DNA of 64,000 bases, taken from assembly GCF_900111565.1 (NCBI RefSeq), contig NZ_FOIK01000001.1:62001-126000 (forward strand). The letters run 5' to 3'. The DNA comes from Paenibacillus sp. NFR01. Its GTDB lineage: Bacteria > Bacillota > Bacilli > Paenibacillales > Paenibacillaceae. The translations under genes and the position numbers were made by a program. The notes beneath the pieces were generated by a model, which ran no database searches, was not told the DNA's origin, and saw only the letters and a program-made list of their open reading frames with translations. The first letter of the stretch is position 1, and every line of letters begins with the position of its first letter. Positions 7,121 to 15,934 of this stretch are shown here, piece by piece.

Positions 7121-8809
7121 ATGAGGAAGGATTGGGCTTCCATTTTGGGCCGGGCGATTGCGGATGACGGCTCCTATAAGCTGCTGTACGATCATCATCC
7201 GGACCTGATTGTTGTGCTGGACCGCAGGGGGCGTTATGTGGACAGCAATCGCGCATTTGGCATTACAGCGGATAGCAATGCTCCGCTGGCGGATGGAAGC
7301 CTGGCCCGGCTCCTGCCGGGGGCGCCTGGTGAAGGGAATTTCGCTGCGGCGCTCGACGGAATGACCTCCACCTACGAACTGCGGGAGACCTCCGAGATGT
7401 CCACGGCCTCCAGTGGAGCGGCGGTGACATATATCCCGCTGAAATCGCCCGAAGGCGTTGCCGGCGTGTTCGCCATCGTGCGCTACAACCGGGAAGAGAG
7501 CCTGCCCGCGCCGCTCCGGCGGTGGTTCGAGGTGCTGGCTGCTTCGGCCGGACCGCTTATGAGCGCATCGGGGGAAGAGGAGACGGAGCGGAATCCCTCG
7601 GAAAGCCGGGAAGAGGCGGAGCAGAACAACGCCGAGCTGGTACTCGAAATGGCGGAGGACCGCAAGCTGAACCTGATCCTGAATTCCGTCTCGGCCGGCA
7701 TCTTCTGTCTCGACCTGTCCGGCAGAACCATCTTCATTAACCGTGAAGGCGCGGATATGCTGGGCTATGTTCCATCCGAGCTGATGGGCCTTCCGCTGAT
7801 GGAGCGGATTCACCATCCGCATGGCGATGCCTCGCGGTACCCGCTGGGCGAATGCCCGATCCGGATGACGCTCGGCGACGGCATGATCCGCAGCCAGGGC
7901 GACGACATCTTCTGGCGTAAGGACGGGACAAGCTTTTTCGTCAATTATACGATTGCGCCGCTGCTCTATAAAGGAACGATCTGCGGCGTCGTGCTGTCGT
8001 TCAGCGATATTACGAACGAGCGGGAGATTATCCGCGCGAAGGAATCGGCGGAACAGGCGGCTCAAGCCAAAGCCGATTTCTTGGCGATGATGAGCCATGA
8101 AATCCGCACGCCGATGAACGGAATGATCGGCATGGCGGACCTGCTTCTGGAGACGGAGCTGGAGGAGGAGCAGCGCGGATATGCGGAGCTTCTGCGCAGC
8201 AGCAGCTACAATCTGCTGCAGATTCTGAACGACATCCTGGATTTCAGCAAGATGGAGGCCGGTAAAATGCCGCTGCAGTCCGAACGCGTGGACCTGCGTG
8301 AAATGATTGACGAGATCATCGAGCTGTTCACCCCGCGGGCGGAAGAGAAAAAGCTGGCTCTGCGCTGGTGGGCTGACACCAGCGTGCCGGAAGCCGTCTC
8401 TACCGATCCGAGCAGGCTGCGGCAAATCATCGTCAATCTGGTCGGCAACGCGCTGAAATTTACGGAACGAGGCAGCGTGACTCTATCGGTCAAGAACATT
8501 CCGCTGCCCGGCTCCAGGGAATTTTTGTTGGAGTTTTCCGTCCGCGACACCGGCGTCGGCATTGCGGACAACAAGCTGAACCTGCTGTTCCAGTCGTTCT
8601 CCCAGCTGCATCCGTTCATCAACCGCAAATATGGCGGAACGGGACTCGGGCTGGCAATTTCCAAGCAACTGGTCGAGCTGATGGGCGGTACCATCTTCGT
8701 CGAGAGCGAAGAGAACCGTGGATCCGTGTTCCGCTTTATGCTGCCGTTTGTCAATGAAGAAGCCGAACTGTCACCTGAAACCGTTCTTTTACAACAACCG
8801 CACTGGTAA
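7121..8809 (+). CDS. Cytosolic PAS-domain sensor histidine kinase
   Basis: A 562-residue kinase without membrane helices. Two PAS-like domains lie at about 20-120 and 180-300; the second shows [24 protein letters not shown] and ends in the usual DIT(N)ERE motif. The DHp domain has H326 in [12 protein letters not shown]. The ATP-binding domain has [23 protein letters not shown] and [14 protein letters not shown]. There is no receiver domain and no regulator gene beside it, so it is an orphan. Such kinases often feed the sporulation phosphorelay in spore formers, but nothing here shows that directly. The ATG follows GGAGGTG. The stop is followed by a strong terminator. Confidence 0.9.
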   Translation: MRKDWASILGRAIADDGSYKLLYDHHPDLIVVLDRRGRYVDSNRAFGITADSNAPLADGSLARLLPGAPGEGNFAAALDGMTSTYELRETSEMSTASSGAAVTYIPLKSPEGVAGVFAIVRYNREESLPAPLRRWFEVLAASAGPLMSASGEEETERNPSESREEAEQNNAELVLEMAEDRKLNLILNSVSAGIFCLDLSGRTIFINREGADMLGYVPSELMGLPLMERIHHPHGDASRYPLGECPIRMTLGDGMIRSQGDDIFWRKDGTSFFVNYTIAPLLYKGTICGVVLSFSDITNEREIIRAKESAEQAAQAKADFLAMMSHEIRTPMNGMIGMADLLLETELEEEQRGYAELLRSSSYNLLQILNDILDFSKMEAGKMPLQSERVDLREMIDEIIELFTPRAEEKKLALRWWADTSVPEAVSTDPSRLRQIIVNLVGNALKFTERGSVTLSVKNIPLPGSREFLLEFSVRDTGVGIADNKLNLLFQSFSQLHPFINRKYGGTGLGLAISKQLVELMGGTIFVESEENRGSVFRFMLPFVNEEAELSPETVLLQQPHW

Positions 8810-8823
8810 TGCCCAGACATACA

Positions 8824-8867
8824 ATGACCCCGGAATCCGCTTTAGCGTGGACGCCGGGGTCATTTTT
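8824..8867 (+). terminator. Strong intrinsic terminator
   Basis: AATGACCCCGG... at 8824-8833 pairs perfectly (10 bp) with 8854-8863, then TTTTT. It separates the kinase from the convergent degV gene. Confidence 0.85.
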
Positions 8868-8873
8868 CATGTT

Positions 8874-9722
8874 TTATTTTACTGCGTAAATCAGACCGAC
8901 GGTTCCCGGTCCGCAGTGGCTGCCGATGACGCAGCCGGCTTCAATGATGGCAATGTCGTCAACGCCGGTATGCGCGCGAAGCGCGGACTGCAGGAAGAGC
9001 GCATCTTCCTCGGCCTGCGTATGGGCGACGATAATCAGCTCGTCATCGATGCGGCCGACATCCTCCAGCGCATGCTGCAGCATTTGCTCGACGGCCTTCT
9101 CCTTTTTGCCGCGCACTTTGTTGACCGGAATAATCGCGCCGTCGACCAGCCTTAGCACCGGGCGAATCTTCAGCAGGCTGCCGATGAAATTGGTCATCCC
9201 CGAGCAGCGGCCGCCCATATACAAATAATCGAGCGTATCGACGACAAACTCGGTCTCGACCTTGGAACGGCCGGCTTCCAGCATGGCGGCAATGTCAGCC
9301 GCGCTGTCGCCCCACAAGGCCGCTTTGGCTGCCTTGACGGCCAGCAGGCCAATGCCGCCGCAAAGCGTCTCCGAATCGACTACGCGGACGCGGCCTTCGG
9401 GATATTCTCCGGCGGCCAGCAACGCATTCTGGTATGTAGAAGATATCGCCGACGACAAACCGATGTATACCACATCGCCGCCGCTTTCAATCACCGGATC
9501 AAAGGCAGCCATAAAGTCTGCCGGCGACGGCGCCGCCGTCTTCGGCAGGGCGCCGGCCGCGGCTACCTTACGGTAGACTTCCTCCGGGGTGATATCTATG
9601 CCATCTCTGTATGTACCGTCTTCGAAAACGACGTAAAGCGGAATGACGCCGATATCATATTTCTCCTTCCAGCCTTGAGGCAGATCGGCAGTGCTGTCTG
9701 AAAAGACTTTAACGATCGACAT
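8874..9722 (-). CDS. DegV family fatty-acid-binding protein
   Basis: A 282-residue protein of the DegV (EDD fold) family. The N-terminal VFSDSTADLP, the IGLSSAISSTYQNA loop and the C-terminal IGSHCGPGTVGLIY are typical. DegV proteins bind a single fatty acid; FakB-type members present it to a FakA kinase for phospholipid synthesis. No fakA is nearby, so the precise role is unclear. The start at 9722 follows GAAGGAGA. The longer frame upstream of it runs through the promoter and was not used. Confidence 0.92.
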   Translation of the reverse strand: MSIVKVFSDSTADLPQGWKEKYDIGVIPLYVVFEDGTYRDGIDITPEEVYRKVAAAGALPKTAAPSPADFMAAFDPVIESGGDVVYIGLSSAISSTYQNALLAAGEYPEGRVRVVDSETLCGGIGLLAVKAAKAALWGDSAADIAAMLEAGRSKVETEFVVDTLDYLYMGGRCSGMTNFIGSLLKIRPVLRLVDGAIIPVNKVRGKKEKAVEQMLQHALEDVGRIDDELIIVAHTQAEEDALFLQSALRAHTGVDDIAIIEAGCVIGSHCGPGTVGLIYAVK

Positions 9723-9780
9723 AAATTTCTCCTTCGCAAATCTCGAATGGCATGTCCTGATAATAGCCAAATAATTGTTT

Positions 9781-9808
9781 ATTATACCAAGCCTTAGCCG
9801 TTTCTCAA
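9781..9808 (-). promoter_or_regulatory. Sigma-A promoter of degV
   Basis: Read on the minus strand, TTGAGA (9808-9803), 16 bp, then TATAAT (9786-9781). It lies about 60 bp before the start codon. Confidence 0.7.
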
Positions 9809-9835
9809 AATGAAAAATGATATATGTCATATAGC

Positions 9836-9875
9836 AAAAACCGCGATCCCCCCAGTAATAGGGAGACTCGCGGTT
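9836..9875 (-). terminator. Intrinsic terminator of the AraC-type gene
   Basis: On the minus strand AACCGCGA and TCGCGGTT form a perfect 8-bp stem with CTCCC/GGGG pairing inside, ending in TTTTT. Confidence 0.75.
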
Positions 9876-9903
9876 AGTTGAGGCGTTTGCGCGGCGCCGC
9901 TTT

Positions 9904-10764
9904 TTACTTTTTCATCACCGGAATCCAGATTTCGCACGTATAATCTTCGCCTTGCGGGTCTCCGGGAGGGTAAAGCTCGAATTCGGCTGTGCCGGCATGC
10001 TGATATCCGGTGCCCGGGAACCATTCCTGGAAGATCCGCTCCCACACATGCTGGATCGCATGCGGCATTGGTCCGACGGAAGTGAAGACGGCAAAGGTCG
10101 AAGCGGGAACAAGTGCTTTTTCAAAACCTTTAGCGTCCGCATCCGCATCCGCTTCCACGGCGACCCAATACGACAGCATCTCCTTGTCCATGTTCATGTC
10201 CATGCAGATGCCGAGAATGTCCTCGTTTTTGCCGATCTCGTACAGCTTGTTGGACGTACCGTCCGCATTGCACTCATTCCAGAACTGCGGAATTTTGCGG
10301 AAGTTCTCCCCGTCCCGGGTAGTTACCTCCAGCTTTTTGCCGATGACCGTAAAAGCTTCTCTTTCAACAATTTTGTACTCCATTTCCTGATCTCCCTTCA
10401 AAGATAAATGGAAGGAGAGACGAGGGTACGCTTTCAGCCGTACGCCCGGTTTGCGCGCATCCGAAGGGGAATGGCCATGCGCCTTGCGAAACGCTTTGGC
10501 GAACGATTCCGGGGAATCGTAGCCGTATTTCAGCGCGGCATCCAGCACTTTGATCCCGGTCAGCGCCAGCTCCTGGGCCGCCAAGGTGAGCCGCCGTCTG
10601 CGGACATAATCCGCCACCGTGACGCCGGTCAACATGGTGAACATGCGCTGGAAGTGAAAGGGCGAGACATGCGCCACTTTAGCCACTTCCTCAATGCGCA
10701 GCGGCTCCGTCATGTTCGCTTCCAGATAATCCAGGGCATCCTTCATTCGGATCAGCCATTCCAC
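9904..10764 (-). CDS. AraC family regulator with GyrI-like effector domain
   Basis: A 286-residue protein. Residues about 1-105 hold two AraC-type HTH motifs (EEVAKVAHVSPFHFQRMF and LKYGYDSPESFAKAFRKAHG). Residues about 125-286 match the GyrI-like effector-binding domain (YKIVEREAFTVIGKK start, YTCEIWIPV end), which binds small hydrophobic or cationic compounds in BmrR/Rob-type regulators. I chose GTG 10764: AAAGGAG lies 9 nt upstream and the promoter at 10792-10820 would place the transcript start inside the longer frame. ATG 10773 touches the ribosome binding site and ATG 10788 lies at or upstream of the likely +1. Confidence 0.88.
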   Translation of the reverse strand: MEWLIRMKDALDYLEANMTEPLRIEEVAKVAHVSPFHFQRMFTMLTGVTVADYVRRRRLTLAAQELALTGIKVLDAALKYGYDSPESFAKAFRKAHGHSPSDARKPGVRLKAYPRLSFHLSLKGDQEMEYKIVEREAFTVIGKKLEVTTRDGENFRKIPQFWNECNADGTSNKLYEIGKNEDILGICMDMNMDKEMLSYWVAVEADADADAKGFEKALVPASTFAVFTSVGPMPHAIQHVWERIFQEWFPGTGYQHAGTAEFELYPPGDPQGEDYTCEIWIPVMKK

Positions 10765-10791
10765 TCGCGCCATCTCCTTTAAGTACATCGT

Positions 10792-10820
10792 AGCATAGCG
10801 GTCCGGAGCAATCCTGTCAT
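10792..10820 (-). promoter_or_regulatory. Promoter of the AraC-type gene
   Basis: On the minus strand ATGACA (10820-10815), 17 bp, TATGCT (10797-10792). It supports the short start at 10764. Confidence 0.55.
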
Positions 10821-10960
10821 TCCGTGCTCATTGCTGACAGGTCCGGTACTTGTCCGTCTCTATCAGTGTACTCGACCGAAGGCAAAGCGCATAGAGGATC
10901 GCGGGGTAACAAGCGAAGTAAATCCGATGAATCAGCCTCGGCGCCTGCGCCTTAATCAAA

Positions 10961-10990
10961 CCGGCCCCGAAGCCAGGGCTTCGGGGCCGG
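10961..10990 (-). terminator. Terminator of the pgmB-malP operon
   Basis: A perfect 14-bp GC-rich stem with a 2-nt centre, followed on the minus strand by TTTGATT. Confidence 0.8.
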
Positions 10991-11002
10991 GAGTCGCTTA
11001 TA

Positions 11003-13321
11003 TTACGCGGTGACGGAAGAACCGCCGGCGGTAATGCTGCCAAGTCCTTGCACCGTATATTCCGTATCGTACACGGTTACTGCAGCCGGTACGTCGGTTT
11101 CATTGACGACGGTCACCTGAGCGTCGGTCACAATCACCTTCAGGCGTGCGCCGCGGAAGTTGATTTTGAAAGAATATGAGCTCCAGTGTCCAGGATTCAG
11201 CGGTTTCAGCACGAGCCGGTCGTTCTGTACGCGCAGGCCGCCGAAGCCGTGCACGAACGACATCCAGGTTCCCGCCATACTGGTCGTATGACAGCCGTCT
11301 TCCGTATCGTTGTTGTAGTTGTCGAGGTCAAGCCGCGACGTACGCAGATACATTTCATAAGCTTTGTCCTTATATCCCAGCTCGCAGGCGAGAATCGAAT
11401 GGATACAAGGGGAGAGGGAGGACTCGTGAACGGTCAGCGGCTCATAGAAATCGAAATTGCGTTTTTTGACGTCCAGATCGTAACGGTCACCCAGGAAATA
11501 AAGGCCTTGCAGCACATCGGCCTGCTTGATGTAGCAGGAACGCAGGATGCGGTCCCATGACCATTTCTGGTTCAGCGGCCGGTGCTCCGGCGCCAGCTCG
11601 TTTACAGGGATCAGCTCTTTATCGAGGAAGCCGTCCTGCTGCAAGAAAATGCCGCGTTCTTCGTCCTGCGGATAGTACATTTTAGCGATGATTTCTTTCC
11701 ACTTATCGGTTTCGCTCTCCAGCAGCTCAAGTTTGTCAAGCAGCTCGGCATAACGCGAAGCTTCATTCGCCTTGAGATATTCCAGCGCTTCAAGCGTATA
11801 TTCCATCGTCCAGGCGGCGATGCGGTTCGTGTACCAGTTGTTATTGACGTTATTCTCGTATTCGTTCGGGCCGGTTACGCCGAGCATAACATATTTGTCC
11901 TTATGCGCAACGTAGTGCACGCGTTCTTCCCAGAAACGCGAGATTTCCGCCAGCACTTCCAGGCCGTATTGGCCGAGATAGGCTTTGTCTCCGGTGTAGT
12001 TCACATAGTTGTAAATCGCATAGGCGATGGCGCCGTTGCGGTGAATTTCCTCGAACGTAATTTCCCATTCGTTGTGGCATTCCTCGCCGTTCATCGTCAC
12101 CATCGGATAAAGCGCGCCTTTACCGAAGCCAAGCTTACGGGCATTTTCCTTTGCTTTTTCCAGATGCTTATAGCGGTAGATCAGCAGGTTGCGGGAAATC
12201 GCCGGGTCCGCCGTGCTGAGATAGAACGGTACGCAATACGCCTCGGTATCCCAGTACGTGCTGCCGCCGTATTTTTCGCCGGTAAAGCCTTTCGGTCCGA
12301 TGTTCAGACGGTCGTCTTCGCCCGTGTAAGTCTGGTTCAGCTGGAAAATATTAAAGCGGATGCCCTGCTGCGCGGACACGTCGCCTTCGATGATAATATC
12401 GCTTTCCTTCCATTTATCGCCCCAAGCCGCCGCTTGTTCATCGAGCAATGCGACGAAACCGGCTTCTCTGGCCGTTTGCAGCGCAACATTAGCCGCTTCC
12501 ACCAGTTGGCCCAGCCCGTAATCGCGGGAGGTAACATTGGCAGCATACTTATAAATCACCGCTTGTTCGCCGCTGCGCACCGGAAGGCTTACTTTGCTGG
12601 CCACATATTTTTCGTTTTCGATGACTTCCGCATCCGGAGCCATCTTCGCACCGTTTACATAGATATCAAAAGCGAATGCCGAAGTGACGTGGAAATCAAG
12701 CTTTTTCGTCTTCAGCGTCAGATGCCCGCCGTCTGTGCCGCCTTGTTTCTCGACTTCGTTCCAGAACTTCTCGTCGTAGTTGGAGTCTTTGTTCTTGATG
12801 TCGCCGTCGAGGTAAGGGGTGACGGTCAGCGTTCCATCGAAATTCACCGGCGTTACGGCATAGCGGATCGCGCCGATTTCGCGGCGTTTCAGGCTGACAA
12901 AACGGATTGCGTCCACCTTGACGGTTTTGCCGTCCGGAAGGGTAGCGGTAAAGCTGCGCGACAGCGTGCCTTCCTTCATGTTCAGCACGCGGCGGAATTC
13001 GCCGACGGTGCAGGCGGCCAGATCCAGCGGTGTTCCGTCGATTTCGATGTCAATGCCGATCCAGTTGGTGCTGTTCAGCACTTTGGCAAAATATTCGGGA
13101 TAGCCGTTTTTCCACCAGCCGACCCGGGTTTTGTCCGGATAGTAGACGCCGGCCATGTAGCTGCCCTGCAGGCTGTGCCCGCTGTATTGCTCTTCAAAAT
13201 TGGCCCGTCCGCCCATGTATCCGTTTCCGATGCTGAATACGCTCTCGGAAATTTCCTGGGATTTCGGATCAAACGATTCCTCGATGATGCACCACTCGTC
13301 AATCTTCAAATATTGCTTCAC
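11003..13321 (-). CDS. Maltose phosphorylase (GH65)
   Basis: A 772-residue glycoside hydrolase family 65 enzyme. It would convert maltose and phosphate to beta-glucose 1-phosphate and glucose in the cytoplasm. The N-terminal half is the beta-sandwich (SVFSIGNGYMGGRANFEE, SYMAGVYYPDKTRVGWWKNG). The (alpha/alpha)6 barrel carries the general acid in TGPNEYENN, Glu487 in this numbering. Length and sequence match Bacillus and Paenibacillus maltose phosphorylases better than trehalose or kojibiose phosphorylases, though substrate choice needs assay. The GTG at 13321 has AAAGGAG 9 nt upstream, so I did not use the longer frame. It lies 93 bp after pgmB, whose enzyme uses its product. Confidence 0.9.
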   Translation of the reverse strand: MKQYLKIDEWCIIEESFDPKSQEISESVFSIGNGYMGGRANFEEQYSGHSLQGSYMAGVYYPDKTRVGWWKNGYPEYFAKVLNSTNWIGIDIEIDGTPLDLAACTVGEFRRVLNMKEGTLSRSFTATLPDGKTVKVDAIRFVSLKRREIGAIRYAVTPVNFDGTLTVTPYLDGDIKNKDSNYDEKFWNEVEKQGGTDGGHLTLKTKKLDFHVTSAFAFDIYVNGAKMAPDAEVIENEKYVASKVSLPVRSGEQAVIYKYAANVTSRDYGLGQLVEAANVALQTAREAGFVALLDEQAAAWGDKWKESDIIIEGDVSAQQGIRFNIFQLNQTYTGEDDRLNIGPKGFTGEKYGGSTYWDTEAYCVPFYLSTADPAISRNLLIYRYKHLEKAKENARKLGFGKGALYPMVTMNGEECHNEWEITFEEIHRNGAIAYAIYNYVNYTGDKAYLGQYGLEVLAEISRFWEERVHYVAHKDKYVMLGVTGPNEYENNVNNNWYTNRIAAWTMEYTLEALEYLKANEASRYAELLDKLELLESETDKWKEIIAKMYYPQDEERGIFLQQDGFLDKELIPVNELAPEHRPLNQKWSWDRILRSCYIKQADVLQGLYFLGDRYDLDVKKRNFDFYEPLTVHESSLSPCIHSILACELGYKDKAYEMYLRTSRLDLDNYNNDTEDGCHTTSMAGTWMSFVHGFGGLRVQNDRLVLKPLNPGHWSSYSFKINFRGARLKVIVTDAQVTVVNETDVPAAVTVYDTEYTVQGLGSITAGGSSVTA

Positions 13322-13414
13322 TGTTACCGGCTCCTTTAAATAGGGATAAATAATCATGCTTGTTGGGAAAATCCATATGAACACAGGCGGATAACCGCAT
13401 GGTATTACTGTTCG

Positions 13415-14077
13415 TTAAACGGCGGCCAATGATTCGCCAAGTTTTGGCAGGCTGATCTCGGCTAGCGAAGACACGACGAAATTTGCGGCCGCAAGCGTTT
13501 GCGGCGAACCGATGCCGACGCTGCGCATTCCGGCGCGCGTTGCGGCTTCAATGCCGGCTTCGGCATCCTCGAAGACGACGCAGTCGGCCGGGTCCATTCC
13601 GAGTGCTTTGGCGCCGAGCAGGAACACCTCGGGATCGGGTTTGGCGGCGCTGGTATGATTGCCGTCGATAATGGCGTCAAAATATGGCGTAAGCCCGGTG
13701 TTGTCGAGAATGGCCATGGCGTTTTTGCTGGCCGAGCCGAGCGCGGTCTTCACGCCGTTCTCCCGGCATTCCCGCAGAAATTCCAGCGCGCCGGGCAAAA
13801 TTTCCGAGGCGTCCATCTTGGAGATGTATTCCACGTACCGGTTGTTTTTTTGCTCGGCCAAGCGCAGCTTCTCTTCTTCCGGCAGCGTCAAGCCGCCGAT
13901 CTCCAGCAGAATATCAAGCGATGCCATCCGGCTGACGCCCTTCAGGCGCTCGTTGTCATGCTCGGTGAAGGTGAAGCCCAACTCTTCGGCGAGCTCTTTC
14001 CAGGCGATAAAGTGGTATTTGGCGGTGTCGACCAGCACTCCGTCCAGATCGAACAGACAGGCTTTGATTGGGGACAT
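13415..14077 (-). CDS. pgmB: Beta-phosphoglucomutase
   Basis: A 220-residue HAD-superfamily enzyme that interconverts beta-glucose 1-phosphate and glucose 6-phosphate. It shows the HAD nucleophile and acid D10 and D12 in FDLDGVLVDT, the cap region with the conserved LKGVSRMASL, motif II in LGSASKN, the lysine in SAAKPDPEVF, and the acidic motif VFEDAEAGIEAA. The substrate-loop features and the neighbouring maltose phosphorylase make the assignment firm. The ATG follows AGGAGG. A CAAACGTTTG operator lies 61 bp upstream. Confidence 0.95.
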   Translation of the reverse strand: MSPIKACLFDLDGVLVDTAKYHFIAWKELAEELGFTFTEHDNERLKGVSRMASLDILLEIGGLTLPEEEKLRLAEQKNNRYVEYISKMDASEILPGALEFLRECRENGVKTALGSASKNAMAILDNTGLTPYFDAIIDGNHTSAAKPDPEVFLLGAKALGMDPADCVVFEDAEAGIEAATRAGMRSVGIGSPQTLAAANFVVSSLAEISLPKLGESLAAV

Positions 14078-14137
14078 AGTGAACCTCCTAAAAGATATAC
14101 TTCTTAGAAATGGGATCGCAGCAGGTGAATATTAGCG

Positions 14138-14147
14138 CAAACGTTTG
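14138..14147 (-). promoter_or_regulatory. LacI-type operator upstream of pgmB
   Basis: The perfect palindrome CAAACGTTTG lies 61 bp before pgmB. The identical sequence occurs before the amylopullulanase gene (15780-15789), and a near copy before mdxE (26283-26292). It is probably the site of the LacI-family regulator encoded next door, or of CcpA. Confidence 0.65.
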
Positions 14148-14160
14148 AACAATGGTTGAA

Positions 14161-14194
14161 AAAATAAATGAAGCCGGTAAGCTTCATTTATTTT
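14161..14194 (-). terminator. Terminator of the LacI-type gene
   Basis: A perfect 14-bp stem (14161-14174 with 14181-14194) and 6-nt loop. T-rich flanks on both strands allow termination in either direction. It separates the regulator gene from pgmB. Confidence 0.75.
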
Positions 14195-14280
14195 CTTGCC
14201 CTAACACTTCGCCATCTTTCGTTGCTTGATTCCCTAAACAAGGTTATGTAGGCCCATAGCCAGCATAGTACACCGGCATC

Positions 14281-15315
14281 CTATTTCTTCGGGGCATACA
14301 TGGACGATTCTCTGACGATCAATCGGTGAGGAATGACAAAACGGTTCGTATAACCGTCGTGGTTGTCCGGTCGCTGAATCGCCTGAATGAGTACCTGGGA
14401 AGCTGTATAACCCAAATGATAAATTCCGATATCGATACTGCTGATCGGCGGGCTGGAAAGCTCCGAAAGCGGAATGTTGTTAAAGCTTACAATCGCCAGA
14501 TCTTCGGGAACCTTGTAATTCAGCTCGTTTAATCCGCGCAGTACGCCGAAGGAGACCATATCGTCCACCGCGACAAGCGCCGTCGGCCGGTTCGGCAGAT
14601 TCATAAAAAACGACATCGCCCGATAGCCGCTGTCCTGCAGAAACTCGCCTTCCACAATCCATTCCGGCTTCATTTCCAGGCCGCTGTTCATCATGGCTTT
14701 GCGGTAGCCTTCCAGCCGGTCGCGCGAAACGATCAGGTTGGACGGTCCGCTGACAAAGCCGATCCGTTCGTGGCCCATGGAAATCAAATGATTGGTGGCG
14801 TCATACGCTGCCATGACGTTATCGTTGTCGACCGACAATATATCCTCATGACGATCGCTTCGTCCAACCAGAACAAAGGGGTAATCGTTCGATTCCAGAA
14901 AATCAATGACCGCATCGTCTTTACGGGAATACAGCAAAATAACGCCGTCCACGCGCCGGCCTTTCAGCAGGCGGGAAACAGCCTCAAGCTCTTCCTTTTC
15001 ATTCGCCCCCGAGCTAATGAGCACATCATAGCCTGAACGGCTGGATTGCGTGACAATCCCGCGGATCAGCTCCATGAAGAACAGGTTGGAGAATAATTCC
15101 TCAGCCGGTTTCGGTAAAATGATGCAAATGCTGTTGGTCGTCTTCGAAACCAGGCTTTTCGCCATCATGTTCGGTGTATAGCCCATTTCCTCCATGATCA
15201 CTTTGACCTTGCGGGAAGTTTCTAGGCTGATTCTGGGATGGCCTGACAACACCCGGGATACCGTGGAGGGAGAAACTCCCGCTTTCTTGGCCACATCCTT
15301 GATGGTAACTGTCAT
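14281..15315 (-). CDS. LacI/GalR family regulator of maltodextrin genes (MalR/MdxR-like)
   Basis: A 344-residue repressor. Residues 1-58 are the LacI DNA-binding domain (TIKDVAKKAGVSPSTVSRVLSG, then the hinge helix near MMAKSLV). Residues 60-344 are the periplasmic-binding-protein-like sugar domain. Its position between pgmB-malP and the amylopullulanase gene, and the shared operators, suggest it senses maltose or maltodextrin. The ATG follows AAGGAGG. GAACCGTTTG at 15331-15340 in its own leader resembles the operator, which suggests autoregulation. Confidence 0.9.
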   Translation of the reverse strand: MTVTIKDVAKKAGVSPSTVSRVLSGHPRISLETSRKVKVIMEEMGYTPNMMAKSLVSKTTNSICIILPKPAEELFSNLFFMELIRGIVTQSSRSGYDVLISSGANEKEELEAVSRLLKGRRVDGVILLYSRKDDAVIDFLESNDYPFVLVGRSDRHEDILSVDNDNVMAAYDATNHLISMGHERIGFVSGPSNLIVSRDRLEGYRKAMMNSGLEMKPEWIVEGEFLQDSGYRAMSFFMNLPNRPTALVAVDDMVSFGVLRGLNELNYKVPEDLAIVSFNNIPLSELSSPPISSIDIGIYHLGYTASQVLIQAIQRPDNHDGYTNRFVIPHRLIVRESSMYAPKK

Positions 15316-15330
15316 AGAAACCTCCTTATG

Positions 15331-15340
15331 GAACCGTTTG
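15331..15340 (-). promoter_or_regulatory. Operator-like site in front of the LacI-type gene
   Basis: On the minus strand CAAACGGTTC differs from the CAAACGTTTG operator at two positions. It lies 16 bp before the start codon, fitting autorepression. Confidence 0.4.
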
Positions 15341-15512
15341 CTTTACACAGTTATATTAATCGAAGAGCCGTAAATTGTAAATACATAAAGTCTTTTTGCG
15401 GGGTTTTTGCGGGCATTTTCGGGGGATCCGGCACTGTTATTGCATACTGAATCTGAATTGTGCAGCATATAGTGGGGTTGAAGCGTTGTTATACGTATGC
15501 AAACGATATGCA

Positions 15513-15526
15513 AATAAACGCTTACA
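15513..15526 (-). promoter_or_regulatory. cre-like site
   Basis: On the minus strand TGTAAGCGTTTATT matches the cre consensus TGWAANCGNTNWCA at 12 of 14 positions. It lies upstream of the amylopullulanase promoter. Confidence 0.4.
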
Positions 15527-15566
15527 AAGGACTATTCTTAAAATTCAGGAACGGGAAGGAAACGTA

Positions 15567-15574
15567 AAGCGCTT
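15567..15574. promoter_or_regulatory. AAGCGCTT palindrome
   Basis: The core of many cre sites, here flanked GTA and CCT. It lies 73 bp upstream of the -35 box at 15647. Confidence 0.3.
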
Positions 15575-15646
15575 CCTTGGATGAAATAAGATGAAAAATC
15601 GCGAGAAATCAGTCCTAAGGAAAGGCATAAGGTCTGAAGAAATAGG

Positions 15647-15676
15647 TTGACAAATTCCAGATTACGGAATTAGTAT
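15647..15676 (+). promoter_or_regulatory. Amylopullulanase promoter
   Basis: TTGACA (15647-15652), 18 bp, TAGTAT (15671-15676). The predicted start near 15683 leaves a leader of about 250 nt. Confidence 0.6.
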
Positions 15677-15689
15677 GTTAACCAAGATA

Positions 15690-15703
15690 TAAAAGCGCTT
15701 ACA
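15690..15703 (-). promoter_or_regulatory. cre-like site just downstream of the promoter
   Basis: On the minus strand TGTAAGCGCTTTTA matches the cre consensus with one mismatch. It would overlap about +8 to +21 of the transcript, a usual position for CcpA repression. Confidence 0.55.
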
Positions 15704-15779
15704 AGTGTGAATTTTGTGCAACAGCTAGTTGCACAGCTTTGTTTGCGTGTGAAAAAGGAAGCCGGCTAACCCATTTTTG

Positions 15780-15789
15780 CAAACGTTTG
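15780..15789 (+). promoter_or_regulatory. CAAACGTTTG operator in the leader
   Basis: Identical to the palindrome before pgmB. It sits about 100 bp downstream of the predicted transcript start, so repression could be by roadblock or by looping to the upstream sites. Confidence 0.6.
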
Positions 15790-15934
15790 CGCATGCAAAA
15801 GGGTAAAAAGCAGGCGATTTATTTTGAAAAGGAGGTCGGAATCAGCTCCAATTCGGCCTGAGCAGCCGCGCTCAAGAATCAGAACCAAAAGCAGACGCAG
15901 CACCATTACATCTTTTGACGGGAGGATTCACGGA

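Larger units (their letters stand above)
15316..15934. other. Divergent control region, lacI-type gene / amylopullulanase
   Basis: No gene is visible. The 619 bp hold a good sigma-A promoter, four or five LacI/CcpA-type operator-like sequences and a long leader. The in-frame extension of the large ORF up to TTG 15824 was rejected because AAAAGGAGG lies inside it and a better start with GGGAGG is at 15935. Confidence 0.65.

Noticed and set aside
11582..13339. Long plus-strand frame opposite maltose phosphorylase (585 codons)
   Set aside because: It is the antisense shadow of a well-identified GH65 gene and shows no family motif or ribosome binding site; other long antisense frames were rejected likewise.
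15824..15934. 37-codon N-terminal extension of the amylopullulanase
   Set aside because: It starts at TTG in front of an internal AAGGAGG and lacks its own ribosome binding site. A typical signal peptide begins at ATG 15935 with GGGAGG upstream.
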